From Gimesia maris (GTDB lineage: Bacteria; Planctomycetota; Planctomycetia; Planctomycetales; Planctomycetaceae): a stretch of 64,000 bases of DNA. A program made the translations under genes and the position numbers. The notes below the pieces were generated by a model. The model had not been told where the DNA came from. It ran no database searches and saw only the letters and a program-made list of their open reading frames with translations. The stretch lies in NCBI RefSeq assembly GCF_008298035.1, contig NZ_CP042910.1, positions 434,001-498,000 on the forward strand, in the 5' to 3' direction. How positions within the stretch are numbered: position 1 is the stretch's first letter; each line of letters begins with the position of its first letter. This document shows, piece after piece, positions 7,408 through 16,697 of the stretch.

Positions 7408-9609
7408 TCAGTTTTTCTCGGGCACGCTGATCGCGGGGGACTGCAGCAGACGCAGACCGTTAAAAATTACGAGCAGTGAGGCACCCATGTCGGCGGCGAT
7501 TGCTGCCCAGAGTGAGGCGTGGTCTAGCAGCATCAGCAGCATAAACAGGACTTTGATGCTCAGGGCGAAGATGATGTTCTGGCGAATGATCTGTAAGACG
7601 CGGTGCGAGTGATTGATTAACCAGGGGATTTTGGTGAGATCATCGGTCATCAGAGCGATGTCGGCTGATTCGATTGCGACATCGCTGCCGGCTGCCCCCA
7701 TGGCGATGCCCAGGCTGGCGCGACTCATGGCAGGAGCATCGTTCACGCCGTCACCCACCATCGCCACGAATTGATATTCTTCCACCAGCGCTTCGATGAC
7801 CGCGACTTTATCCTCCGGTAGTAATTCGGAATGCACCTGATCCATGCCGACTTCGTCAGCGACTGCCTGTGCAGTGCCTGCGTTATCACCGGTGAGCATC
7901 ACCAGCTGTTTGATGCCCGCCTGATGCAGGTCTTTGACGACAGCCGCTGAGGTTTCACGTACCTGATCGGCTAATGCGATGAAGCCGCAGACGTGAGATT
8001 CGTTACCGATGACCACCACCGTCTGTCCGGCGTTGGAAAGGGCTTCCAACTGCTGGTGCACTTCGGCCGTTTCTTCGTTACGTTCTTCCAGATAGCGATG
8101 CGAGCCCAGCCAGAATTCTCTGCCGTTAATCGTTGCGGTAGCGCCTTTGCCCTGTATGATCTGGTAGTCTTCTGCCGCCTGATAGGAGACCTGCTGTTGT
8201 GCTGCTGCATCCAGAATGGCGACTGCCAGGGGATGGTTACTGTGCGCTTCCAGGGCGGCTGCCCGTTCGAGTAACTCGGATTCGGTGTGTCCGTTCAGCG
8301 GGGCAATTATTGTCACGACTGGTCTGCCTCGTGTGAGTGTGCCGGTCTTATCCAGCGCCAGTGCTTTCAGATGAGCGGGTGTTTCGACAAAGACACCCCC
8401 TTTGATCAGCACGCCATTTCGCGCTGCCGCTGCCAGTGCTGCGACGATGCTGACGGGTGTGGAAATCACCAGCGCACACGGACAGGCGATGACCAGCAGT
8501 ACCAGAGCACGATAGATAGCGTTATCCCAGCTGACCTGAAACAGCGTGGGCAAGGTGATCAGAATGAGCAATGCGAGGGCCATGACAATGGGGGTATAGA
8601 CTTTGGCAAACTTTTCAACCCAGAGTTCCGAAGGGGCCCGCTTCGACTGGGCTTCTCCGACCATGCGAATAATTTGGGCCAGGATCGTGTTTTCTGCCAG
8701 CTTGGTACATTTCGCTTCCAGCAGTCCATCGCCGTTAATTGTACCGGCATAAATTTCGTCCGTCTCCCGTTTGCCGACCGGAATGGATTCTCCTGTGATG
8801 GGTGCCTGATTGACTTCACTGATCCCTTTGGTAACTTCGCCATCCAGGGGGATTTTTTCGCCGGGCCGGATAATAAAGGTGGTGCCGACTTCGACGGATT
8901 CGGCATCCACGGTGATTTCATTGCCGTCGGCACCGCGAATGCGGGCGATGGGTGTGGATAAATCCATCAGCGCGGCGACAGCGCGGCGTGCGCGGCCGAC
9001 ACTCCAGGCTTCGAGCAGTTGTGAGAAGGCAAACAGAAATGCGACGGCTGCCGCTTCGAACCATTCATCTATGAAGAGTGCGCCGACGACAGCAGTAAAC
9101 ATCAGCAGGTTCATATCGGGACGCAAACGCTTGAGGGAAAACCAGGCTTTGGGCAACACAAACCAGATACCGGCGATGATGGCGGCCAGATATTGCAGGC
9201 GGACCGGGAGCGGCATTGCGCCATGCGCCGCCTGCTCCGCGCCCAGGGCGGCTCCAAAACTGCCCGTCAGAAAAACGTGTGTCAGAAAAGCGGTTCCCAT
9301 GCAGATCCCGCTGAGAGTGGTCAGTATGGTTCTGCCCTGCCGGGACCAGAGTGTGCCTTTCTCGGACTGTTTCACTTTCTCGTTCCAGAGTTCGGCGCGC
9401 ATGCCGGTCTGGCTGATGGTTTGCATGATCGATTCCGCGGTGACGTCTTCTGGTTGAGAACGAACTGTCATTCTTCTGTTAAGCACATCAAAGAACAGAT
9501 GTTCTTCACCGCCGACCAGGGGAGAGAGTTCCCGTTTGAGAATGGTCACTTCTTCGACACAATCCATATCCTGAATTTTGAAAATCAGTTCGTTGGCTGG
9601 TTCATTCAT
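7408..9609 (-). CDS. Heavy-metal-translocating P-type ATPase (Zn/Cd/Co type)
   Basis: A 733-residue P1B ATPase that exports soft divalent cations using ATP. Residues 1-75 are an HMA-like domain, but its metal loop reads DMDCVEE with one Cys instead of CxxC. Membrane helices follow, then the actuator motif TGES (272-275), the transport motif CPC (376-378), the phosphorylation site DKTGTLT (D420), the nucleotide-binding domain and GDGVNDAPA near residue 640. CPC plus the shape of the C-terminal helices fits the ZntA/CadA group rather than CopA. Its stop is only a few bases from that of the AroDE-like gene (convergent), and it is divergent from the peptidase gene. Expected role: Zn/Cd efflux; substrate is inference. 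Confidence 0.9.
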   Translation of the reverse strand: MNEPANELIFKIQDMDCVEEVTILKRELSPLVGGEEHLFFDVLNRRMTVRSQPEDVTAESIMQTISQTGMRAELWNEKVKQSEKGTLWSRQGRTILTTLSGICMGTAFLTHVFLTGSFGAALGAEQAAHGAMPLPVRLQYLAAIIAGIWFVLPKAWFSLKRLRPDMNLLMFTAVVGALFIDEWFEAAAVAFLFAFSQLLEAWSVGRARRAVAALMDLSTPIARIRGADGNEITVDAESVEVGTTFIIRPGEKIPLDGEVTKGISEVNQAPITGESIPVGKRETDEIYAGTINGDGLLEAKCTKLAENTILAQIIRMVGEAQSKRAPSELWVEKFAKVYTPIVMALALLILITLPTLFQVSWDNAIYRALVLLVIACPCALVISTPVSIVAALAAAARNGVLIKGGVFVETPAHLKALALDKTGTLTRGRPVVTIIAPLNGHTESELLERAAALEAHSNHPLAVAILDAAAQQQVSYQAAEDYQIIQGKGATATINGREFWLGSHRYLEERNEETAEVHQQLEALSNAGQTVVVIGNESHVCGFIALADQVRETSAAVVKDLHQAGIKQLVMLTGDNAGTAQAVADEVGMDQVHSELLPEDKVAVIEALVEEYQFVAMVGDGVNDAPAMSRASLGIAMGAAGSDVAIESADIALMTDDLTKIPWLINHSHRVLQIIRQNIIFALSIKVLFMLLMLLDHASLWAAIAADMGASLLVIFNGLRLLQSPAISVPEKN

Positions 9610-9851
9610 GCAGAATCGATATTCAGAAAAGAGAGTGAGGAATCAGATGAGAATTCAGAGCTTCTGTATGCTGAAATCATAGCACTTCAAACCGGGAAAC
9701 TGAAACTTCGGTTTTTTTTCTTCGCAAAATTCTGCTAAAAGAGATAAGATCCGCCATGATCGTTTTAACCGGTAATTCATGAGCGGAAGAAAATCAGACC
9801 ACCCACTGTTTTCAAAACATAATTGACTGACATCATCGATAAAGGATCGAC

Positions 9852-10949
9852 ATGAGTAAAGATTATCTGGCTGCCCGCAGAAAAAAACTGATTTCGCTGC
9901 TGAAACGCAGGGGGGCCGAAGCAATGCTGATTACCAGCGAAACAAACGTGACTTACCTGACCGGATTCAGCGGGGATTCGAGTTTTCTGCTGATCGGCAA
10001 GGGGCAGACGGTGTTGATCAGTGACGGGCGGTACACGACCCAACTGGAGGAAGAATGTCCGGATCTGGATGTCTACATTCGTAAAGCGACCGAATCGATG
10101 ATTGCGGCGGTGGAGCAGGTGCTCAAGAAATCGCATCTGCCCCAGCTGGGATTTGAAAGCCATATTGTGACCTGTGAACTGCTGGATGCGATGAGTGGCA
10201 TTACTCCTGCCGCCCAGTGGATCCCGATTGCCGGGCTGGTGGAAGAACTGCGGATGATCAAAGACGCGTCGGAAATTCAGGAGATTCGCGAAGCCGTTCA
10301 GCAGGCCCAGCGCGGTTTTGAAGTGTTTCGGGCGATGCTGACTCCTGAGATGTCAGAACTGCAGGGGGCCCACGAACTGGAACACGCAATGCGACGGTTC
10401 GGGGCCCGGCAGGCGGCCTTCGATCCGATTGTCGCTGTGGGAGAGCGGGCAGCCTTACCGCATGCGATGCCGACGGAAAAGCTGCTTGCTGACTCGCCAT
10501 TTTTACTGGTGGACTGGGGGGCGATGACTCAGAAAGGATATCGGAGTGATCTCACGCGGATGATCATTCACGGGAAACCACCGGCCAAACTGAAAAAAGT
10601 GTATCAGACAGTTCTGAAGGCACAGCTGGCGGCAATCAAAGCAATCCGGCCCGGAGTGCTCTGTCGGGACGTGGATCGAGTCGCGCGGGCTGTCATCGAA
10701 AAAGCCGGTTATGGCAAGCAGTTCACGCATAGCCTCGGACATGGGATTGGTCTGGATATTCATGAAGGCCCCCGCCTGGGGGGAAATGTGCCAACGGAAC
10801 TGAAGCCGGGCATGATCGTGACGGTTGAGCCGGGTATTTATCTCCCTGGCTGGGGGGGCGTGAGAATTGAAGATGATGTACTGGTTACGCGGAAGGGACA
10901 TGAGGTTATGACCAGTGTTCCCAAAGATTATGAATCAGCTTCCCTCTGA
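9852..10949 (+). CDS. Xaa-Pro aminopeptidase / M24B metallopeptidase
   Basis: A 365-residue cytoplasmic peptidase removing an N-terminal residue before proline, or splitting X-Pro dipeptides. Residues 1-130 are the creatinase-like N-domain (NVTYLTGFSGDSS). The pita-bread catalytic domain follows with all five metal ligands: D221 (VDWGA), D233 (YRSDLTR), H297 (SLGHGIGL), E326 (TVEPGIY) and E340 (RIEDDV). Length fits the family. It is followed on the same strand by accB and accC, an order common in bacteria where a peptidase precedes the carboxylase genes. A hairpin in between suggests partly separate transcripts. Confidence 0.93.
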   Translation: MSKDYLAARRKKLISLLKRRGAEAMLITSETNVTYLTGFSGDSSFLLIGKGQTVLISDGRYTTQLEEECPDLDVYIRKATESMIAAVEQVLKKSHLPQLGFESHIVTCELLDAMSGITPAAQWIPIAGLVEELRMIKDASEIQEIREAVQQAQRGFEVFRAMLTPEMSELQGAHELEHAMRRFGARQAAFDPIVAVGERAALPHAMPTEKLLADSPFLLVDWGAMTQKGYRSDLTRMIIHGKPPAKLKKVYQTVLKAQLAAIKAIRPGVLCRDVDRVARAVIEKAGYGKQFTHSLGHGIGLDIHEGPRLGGNVPTELKPGMIVTVEPGIYLPGWGGVRIEDDVLVTRKGHEVMTSVPKDYESASL

Positions 10950-11344
10950 GGGGGAAAGAAATAGTGTTCGGATGTGTGTTGATTGCGTTTCGTTCTAATT
11001 TGGATCATGAGGTCACCTTAAATGATCGTTAAAGGTATTAGGACAGGAACTTACGTTGCAGAGGCTTTGTCGGGAAAACGTGCCGGGTTGTGCCCGAATT
11101 TATTAGAGAAACTCCCCCGTTTCTCTTGGTTTTCTGATACGATTTGGCTTAGAATCTGGTTCTTAACATGTCAGGCGGGGTAGAGCGTGCGCGCAAGACG
11201 TAAGCGTTTGGTCCCTTTCCCATATGGTCAGCTGATAGAGTGAAAATCTGGAACGCGTTGCTGAGGGACGTTATTGTCAATCCGTCCTTAGTTTACAGCA
11301 GGCAATGCGAGTGCAGCATGAGAATACGAAATTAAGGTAGGTCA
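10950..11344. other. Intergenic region between peptidase and accB
   Basis: No gene. It contains the terminator-like hairpin at 11105-11126 and must hold the accB promoter, but I cannot place -35/-10 boxes with confidence. Confidence 0.5.
11105..11133 (+). terminator. Terminator-like hairpin upstream of accB
   Basis: AGAGAAAC, a six-base C-rich loop and GTTTCTCT form a perfect 8-bp stem followed by a mixed T-rich tail (TGGTTTTC). The broken T run makes it a weak terminator or an attenuator. Confidence 0.5.
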
Positions 11345-11839
11345 ATGGCAAAAAACGAGGTGCCGAAAGGCGAACCTTTCGATTTGGAAAAACTTCAGAC
11401 TCTGTTTGAAATGATGGAAAAGCACGGACTGACCGAGGTCAATCTGAAGCGCGGCGAAGAGACCTGGAAATTGCGTCGTGGGCCACAGGAGACCGTTTCG
11501 ATGGTTCCGGCACCGATGCAACATGCAGTTCCTGCTCCCGTGGCCGCTCCTGCAGCCGCTCCGGCTCCTCCGACAGAAGCGGCACCAGCTGCTGATGCCG
11601 GTCCTGTGATCAAGAGTCCGACTGTGGGTACGTTCTATGCCTCTCCGAGTCCTGACGATCCCCCGTTTGTCAGCGTGGGTTCCAAAGTGGGCTCAGATAC
11701 CATTGTCTGTATCGTCGAAGCGATGAAAGTCTTCAATCAGATTCCAGCTGAGATGAATGGAACGATTACGGAGCTTCTGGTGAAAGATGGCGAAGCGGTC
11801 GAATTCGGCCAGCCTCTGTTCCGGATCTCCCAGGGCTGA
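11345..11839 (+). CDS. accB: Biotin carboxyl carrier protein of acetyl-CoA carboxylase
   Basis: A 164-residue protein that carries biotin between the carboxylase and carboxyltransferase of acetyl-CoA carboxylase, the first step of fatty-acid synthesis. Residues 1-50 are the usual N-terminal segment. Residues 55-87 are an Ala/Pro linker. The biotinyl domain (88-164) has [19 protein letters not shown] and the attachment motif VEAMKVF with K128; the residue after Lys is Val rather than the common Met. It ends in FGQPLFRI. A ribosome binding site (AAGGTAGG) precedes the ATG. accC follows after 92 bp, the standard pair. Confidence 0.96.
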   Translation: MAKNEVPKGEPFDLEKLQTLFEMMEKHGLTEVNLKRGEETWKLRRGPQETVSMVPAPMQHAVPAPVAAPAAAPAPPTEAAPAADAGPVIKSPTVGTFYASPSPDDPPFVSVGSKVGSDTIVCIVEAMKVFNQIPAEMNGTITELLVKDGEAVEFGQPLFRISQG

Positions 11840-11931
11840 AGCCTGTTATCGTAGAAAGTTCGCGATGAAGCAGGTCATGCTGTTGCGTTCAGAAACTCAG
11901 ATGTAGTGTCCTTTTACCAAGTCAAAAACAC

Positions 11932-13269
11932 ATGTTTCAAAGAATACTGGTTGCAAACCGAGGTGAGATCGCACTGCGGGTGATACGTGCCTGTCGTGAA
12001 ATGGGAATCGAAACTGTTGCGGTTTTCAGTGAAGCAGATCGGGACGCACATTATCTTTCACTGGCCGACGAGGCGATCTGCATTGGACCGCCGGCAGCGA
12101 CCGACAGCTACCTGATGATCAATCGGATTATCAGTGCTGCTGAAATCGGTAATGTGCAGGCGATTCACCCCGGTTACGGGTTCCTGGCGGAAAATGCACA
12201 CTTCGCGGAAGTCTGCCGCAGCTGTAATATCGAATTCATCGGCCCGCCTCACGAAGCGATGGCTCAACTCGGCGATAAAGTCTCTGCCCGGGAAATCGCC
12301 AAGGCTGCCAACGTGCATGTGTCACCGGGGACCGAGGGGCTGGTGACGGATGAAGCAGAAGCACTCAAGGTCGCCCAGGAGATCGGTTACCCCGTACTGA
12401 TCAAAGCGACCGCCGGCGGTGGCGGTAAAGGGATGCGGGTGGCCCGCAATGATATCTCACTGAAAGCCGGACTCAAAGCGGCTGCCGCGGAAGCTGAAGC
12501 CGCCTTCAAAAATTCCGGCGTCTATATCGAAAAATACATCGAAAATCCCAGGCACGTCGAAGTGCAGATCATGGCCGACAATCACGGCAACGTGCTTCAC
12601 CTCTGGGAGCGTGACTGCAGTCTGCAACGACGACACCAGAAACTGGTAGAAGAGAGCCCGGCTCCGAACCTGCCTCACTCGGTTCGTGAAGACATCTGTA
12701 AAGCCGCCTGTCGATTGATTGAAGCCGCTGGCTACACCAACGCCGGTACGGTGGAGTTTCTGGTCGGACCCGACAACCAGTTTTACTTCATCGAAGTCAA
12801 TGCCCGGATTCAGGTCGAACATCCGGTCAGCGAACTGGTGACAGGCATCGATCTGATCAAACAGCAGATTCGGATTGCTGCCGGTGAGAAACTGGATCTG
12901 AAGCAGAAAAATATTCCCTGTCTGGGATCTGCCATCGAACTCCGTATCAATGCGGAAGATCCCGAAAATGATTTTCGTGGATCACCCGGCAAAATCACAA
13001 AGTTGCGGGTTCCCGGCGGGCCGGGTGTCCGCTTTGACTCGCATATTTACGAGGGGTACACCGTGGGCCCTTATTACGATTCTCTGATTGGCAAGCTCAT
13101 TGTCCACAAACCGACGCGTGAAGAGTCGCTGGCTTGTATGAGGCGTTGCCTGGATGAGTTCGTGATTGAAGGGATCAAGACCACGATTCCCCTGGCGAAG
13201 AAGATCTTTAATCACTCGGCGTTCATTGAGGGTAAGGTCGATACCACGTTTATCGAACGAACCTGGTAA
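11932..13269 (+). CDS. accC: Biotin carboxylase subunit of acetyl-CoA carboxylase
   Basis: A 445-residue ATP-grasp enzyme that carboxylates biotin on AccB using bicarbonate and ATP. It shows the conserved start [20 protein letters not shown], the [10 protein letters not shown] segment, the glycine-rich ATP loop [11 protein letters not shown] near residue 165, the [11 protein letters not shown] segment, and the catalytic [16 protein letters not shown] region. The length is the usual one. It follows accB; accA and accD are not in the window. Confidence 0.97.
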   Translation: MFQRILVANRGEIALRVIRACREMGIETVAVFSEADRDAHYLSLADEAICIGPPAATDSYLMINRIISAAEIGNVQAIHPGYGFLAENAHFAEVCRSCNIEFIGPPHEAMAQLGDKVSAREIAKAANVHVSPGTEGLVTDEAEALKVAQEIGYPVLIKATAGGGGKGMRVARNDISLKAGLKAAAAEAEAAFKNSGVYIEKYIENPRHVEVQIMADNHGNVLHLWERDCSLQRRHQKLVEESPAPNLPHSVREDICKAACRLIEAAGYTNAGTVEFLVGPDNQFYFIEVNARIQVEHPVSELVTGIDLIKQQIRIAAGEKLDLKQKNIPCLGSAIELRINAEDPENDFRGSPGKITKLRVPGGPGVRFDSHIYEGYTVGPYYDSLIGKLIVHKPTREESLACMRRCLDEFVIEGIKTTIPLAKKIFNHSAFIEGKVDTTFIERTW

Positions 13270-13489
13270 ATTGTTCCCGGAGATTGGTACGACGAACATT
13301 CGGTCGTTTTGTATTGCAGCAGACCTGCGGGCATTCACTTCGCTCATCCGCCAGGGGTCCTGTGTCGGCAAAACTTCTCGGTTTCGGAAGCGAAGTTTCG
13401 CTCACTTCCTATTGTAAGCTGGTCATATTTTGAGTCTCTCAAACACAGTCAGAGACGTTACTTTTTTGAAAACAGGTACAGGTAGAATA

Positions 13490-14524
13490 ATGAGAGTTGG
13501 TATTTTAACGGGTGGTGGAGATTGTCCTGGTTTGAATCCGGTGATTCGTGGTGCCGTACGCGTCATCTGCAATGCGGGCGGCGAAGTGTATGGTCTGCTG
13601 GAAGGCTGGCGCGGCGCGATTGAAGGTAACTACATCGAACTGAATTCAGAAAACACAGACGACATCATCTTCAAAGGGGGAACCATCCTGGGGTCTTCCC
13701 GTACCAATCCTTATAAGAATGAAGAAGAAGATGTACCCAAAGTACTGGCGACACTTGAAAAGCTGGGTCTGGACTGTCTGATCGCCATCGGCGGTGATGA
13801 CACACTGGGCGTAGCCAGCAAACTCTGGAGCGATCATAAAGCCCCCGTGATCGGCTGTCCCAAGACCATTGATAACGACCTGAGTTCGACCGATGTAACC
13901 TTCGGTTTCGATACTTCCATTAATATCGTGATGGAAGCCGTCGACCGCTTGCGAACCACGGCCGAGTCACATCGGCGCATCATGGTGGTTGAAACCATGG
14001 GACGTCATGCAGGCTGGATCGCACTGTTCTCCGGTCTGGCAACGGCCGCCGATTACACGCTGGTTCCCGAACAGCCGATTGAAATGGACCGTATGATTGA
14101 TGTGCTGAAACGACGTCGTGCCAACGGCAAAAAGTACGGCATTGTGATTGTCAGCGAAGGTGCCCAGTTCAGCGAGGAGTCCGGCTTGACCACCCAGGAC
14201 GGCGAAGTTGACGATTTCGGTCACGTCAAACTGGGCGGCATTGGTGAAACCGTTGCCCACATGATTGAAGAACGCACCGGTTTCGAAACACGGCACGTGA
14301 CTCTCGGTCACCTGCAGCGTGGTGGTTCACCCAGTGCTGCAGACCGCGTACTCGGAACTCGCTGCGGCGTACACGCCGGCTGGCTCGCTCTGAAGCATCA
14401 TTTCGGTTACATGGTCGCGCTGCGGGGAACACAGATTGTTCCTGTCGCCCTGGCAGATGCGGTTGGCGAAATGCGAGCCCTCGAAAAGAACTTCCTGGAA
14501 GAAGCAGAAGTCTTCCTGCAATAA
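13490..14524 (+). CDS. Phosphofructokinase, probably pyrophosphate-dependent
   Basis: A 344-residue group-A phosphofructokinase acting on fructose 6-phosphate in glycolysis. The ATG at 13490 gives the canonical start [16 protein letters not shown]. Phosphoryl-donor selectivity is readable: the GGDGS/T position reads GGDDTLG (101-107, Asp at 104), and PGTIDND reads PKTIDND (Lys at 125). Both substitutions mark PPi-dependent enzymes, whereas ATP enzymes have Gly at both places. MGRHAGW is present for sugar-phosphate binding. It would therefore use PPi and work reversibly (diphosphate-fructose-6-phosphate 1-phosphotransferase). It lies 220 bp after accC and ends at a strong terminator. Confidence 0.9.
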   Translation: MRVGILTGGGDCPGLNPVIRGAVRVICNAGGEVYGLLEGWRGAIEGNYIELNSENTDDIIFKGGTILGSSRTNPYKNEEEDVPKVLATLEKLGLDCLIAIGGDDTLGVASKLWSDHKAPVIGCPKTIDNDLSSTDVTFGFDTSINIVMEAVDRLRTTAESHRRIMVVETMGRHAGWIALFSGLATAADYTLVPEQPIEMDRMIDVLKRRRANGKKYGIVIVSEGAQFSEESGLTTQDGEVDDFGHVKLGGIGETVAHMIEERTGFETRHVTLGHLQRGGSPSAADRVLGTRCGVHAGWLALKHHFGYMVALRGTQIVPVALADAVGEMRALEKNFLEEAEVFLQ

Positions 14525-14556
14525 GCGGGAATATTTCAGGCACGCACAAGAGACCA

Positions 14557-14581
14557 GGCGCTGGCAACAGCGCCTTTTTTT
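14557..14581 (+). terminator. Rho-independent terminator after phosphofructokinase
   Basis: GGCGCTG, loop GCAA, CAGCGCC form a perfect 7-bp stem followed by seven T. This is a strong intrinsic terminator. Confidence 0.9.
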
Positions 14582-15005
14582 ACGCGCGGAGTGACGGTGC
14601 TGGTAAAACGTCCCTCTCCTGGTGAAAAAATCAGGTAGCCCCGGATGTAATCCGGGGTTGTCGCAGACAACAGGAAACTGTCAGTGAAAGCACTCTATTC
14701 AGAATCAGGTTTCCGATACTATTTTTCCCGGTCGGGTGAACTGTCTTGCCCGGACATGTAGGTAATACACGTTCGGAAACATGGGTAACACTCCCACTCC
14801 CTTTGCATTAATTACTTAACAATCCTGTCTATTTGGTAATCTCCGCTTTCTCGCTGGATTATCATGCATGCGTCTGTTTAAGATAGTAAGACTGACTCAA
14901 ACCAGCTCTTCTTAACTGTAGCCTGTATTCCGCTTGAATCCGCTATAGCCTGCCAGAGCGAATCACAACGGTTCTCAACGATTTGATATTCTCCCGGAGG
15001 GACTA
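14582..15005. other. Intergenic region with a palindrome
   Basis: No gene seen. CCCCGGAT, GTA, ATCCGGGG at 14639-14657 is a perfect 8-bp inverted repeat without a T run, so it looks like a repeat element or protein site rather than a terminator. The rest is the upstream region of the DUF1080 gene, with CCCGGAGGGA as its ribosome binding site just before 15006. Confidence 0.5.
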
Positions 15006-16622
15006 ATGACACTACAGCGCTTGCTTCGCTTTCACACCTCACTGTTTCTGACTCTGTTCTGTGTCACTTTGTTCTTCAGCCCTCAGTCCGTTGAAGCGGG
15101 GGATAAAGGTTTCAAGCCGATCTTTGACGGCAAGACGCTCGACAACTGGGACGGCGATCCCCGTTTCTGGTCGGTGGAAGATGGCGCCATTACCGGTCGC
15201 ACAACCAAAGACAACCCGACCAAAGGCAACACGTTCCTCATCTGGCAGGGAGGAACACCGGGCGACTTTGTACTGAAACTGCAATACAAAATCATCGGTC
15301 ACAATTCGGGCGTGCAGTACCGCAGCTTCAGGTTACCCAATGCGGCAGACCAGTGGCGCGTGGGCGGATACCAGGCTGATATGGAAGCCGGCGATAAATA
15401 TTCCGGTATTCTGTACGAAGAACGGAAGCGGGGCATTCTGGCTCTCCGCGGACAGAAGACAGAAATCGGTGAAGGTAAAAAAATTGATGTAGTCGGCTAC
15501 CTTGGCGATACCAACGAAATCCAGAAGAAGATCAAAAAAGAAGACTGGAACGATTACGAAATCATCGCCCGCGGGAATCATCTGATTCATAAAATCAATG
15601 GCGTGGTGACTGCGGACGTGACGGATAACGATCCGGAACAGCGCCGTGCTGACGGCATTATCGCGTTGCAACTGCATGCCGGTCCTCCGATGGTCGTACA
15701 GTTTCGTGACATTGAACTGAAAGAGCTGCCGGCTGGCGACCAGACTTCTTCCAGGGACGGCGCTAAAAAAAAAGTAGTGCTGATCGCCGGCAAGAAGAGT
15801 CACGGTTACGGTGCTCACGAGCATCGTGCCGGCTGTCTGCTGCTGGCCGAAGCGTTGAACAACAGCGGTCTGGATATTGAGACCACTGTTGTGACGGAAG
15901 GCTGGCCTGAAGATGCCAGTGTGCTGGATGATGCCGACTCGATTGTAATTTACTGCGATGGTGGCGGACGTCATCCTTACAACGACCACCTGGATGAACT
16001 CAGCAAGCTGGCAGAAAAAGGTGTGGGGATGGTGAACCTGCATTACGGTGTGGAAGTGCCTAAAGGCGCTTCCGGCGATGCCTTTCTGCGCTGGATTGGT
16101 GGGTACTTTGAAGAATGGTGGTCGGTCAATCCACACTGGACCGCCGACTATAAAAATCTGCCCGATCACCCGATCTCGCAGGGCGTGAAACCATTCAGCA
16201 TCAATGATGAATGGTATTACCATATGCGATTTCAACCTGAAATGAAAAACGTGCAGCCAATCCTGACGGCGGTTCCTCCCAAAGAAACTTTAAGTCGTCC
16301 TGATGGTGCACATAGCGGCAATCCGGATGTGCGGAAAACTGTTGGTCAGCCTCAACACATGGCATGGGCCTACGAACGCCCGGACGGTGGTCGCGGGTTT
16401 GGTTTTACCGGCGGTCACTATCACTGGAACTGGGGACATAACGATTTTCGGAAACTCGTGCTGAATGCAATTGCCTGGACAGCGCATGCGGAAGTCCCTT
16501 CACAGGGAGTCGAATCTGCATCTGTGACGGTCGAGCAGCTGGAAGCCAATCAGGATTACGAAAAACCGGACAACTATAATCCTGCCCGGATTAATGCCTT
16601 ACTGAAAGAGTGGAATCAATAG
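15006..16622 (+). CDS. Secreted DUF1080 (3-keto-glycoside hydrolase-like) plus ThuA-domain protein
   Basis: A 538-residue exported protein with a signal peptide (residues 1-31, cleavage near SVEAGD). Residues about 35-240 are a DUF1080 jelly-roll (FKPIFDGKTLDNWDG, HNSGVQYRS, GYQADME), a family now linked to 3-keto-disaccharide/glucoside hydrolysis. Residues about 252-495 are a ThuA domain with a class-I glutamine-amidotransferase-like fold (KVVLIAGKKSHGYGAHEH, MVNLHYGVE, GFGFTGGHYHWNWG). ThuA proteins act in disaccharide use by keto-sugar routes. The fusion suggests extracytoplasmic oxidised-sugar processing. The next gene, 75 bp downstream, encodes an exported dehydrogenase-like cytochrome, which fits the same route. 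Exact substrate unknown. Confidence 0.88.
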   Translation: MTLQRLLRFHTSLFLTLFCVTLFFSPQSVEAGDKGFKPIFDGKTLDNWDGDPRFWSVEDGAITGRTTKDNPTKGNTFLIWQGGTPGDFVLKLQYKIIGHNSGVQYRSFRLPNAADQWRVGGYQADMEAGDKYSGILYEERKRGILALRGQKTEIGEGKKIDVVGYLGDTNEIQKKIKKEDWNDYEIIARGNHLIHKINGVVTADVTDNDPEQRRADGIIALQLHAGPPMVVQFRDIELKELPAGDQTSSRDGAKKKVVLIAGKKSHGYGAHEHRAGCLLLAEALNNSGLDIETTVVTEGWPEDASVLDDADSIVIYCDGGGRHPYNDHLDELSKLAEKGVGMVNLHYGVEVPKGASGDAFLRWIGGYFEEWWSVNPHWTADYKNLPDHPISQGVKPFSINDEWYYHMRFQPEMKNVQPILTAVPPKETLSRPDGAHSGNPDVRKTVGQPQHMAWAYERPDGGRGFGFTGGHYHWNWGHNDFRKLVLNAIAWTAHAEVPSQGVESASVTVEQLEANQDYEKPDNYNPARINALLKEWNQ

Positions 16623-16697
16623 ACATCAATTGTTTAAACTGACCGATTGACACAGACCCGGGACAGCAACTTGAATCAATAAAAGGAAACTGACTCC

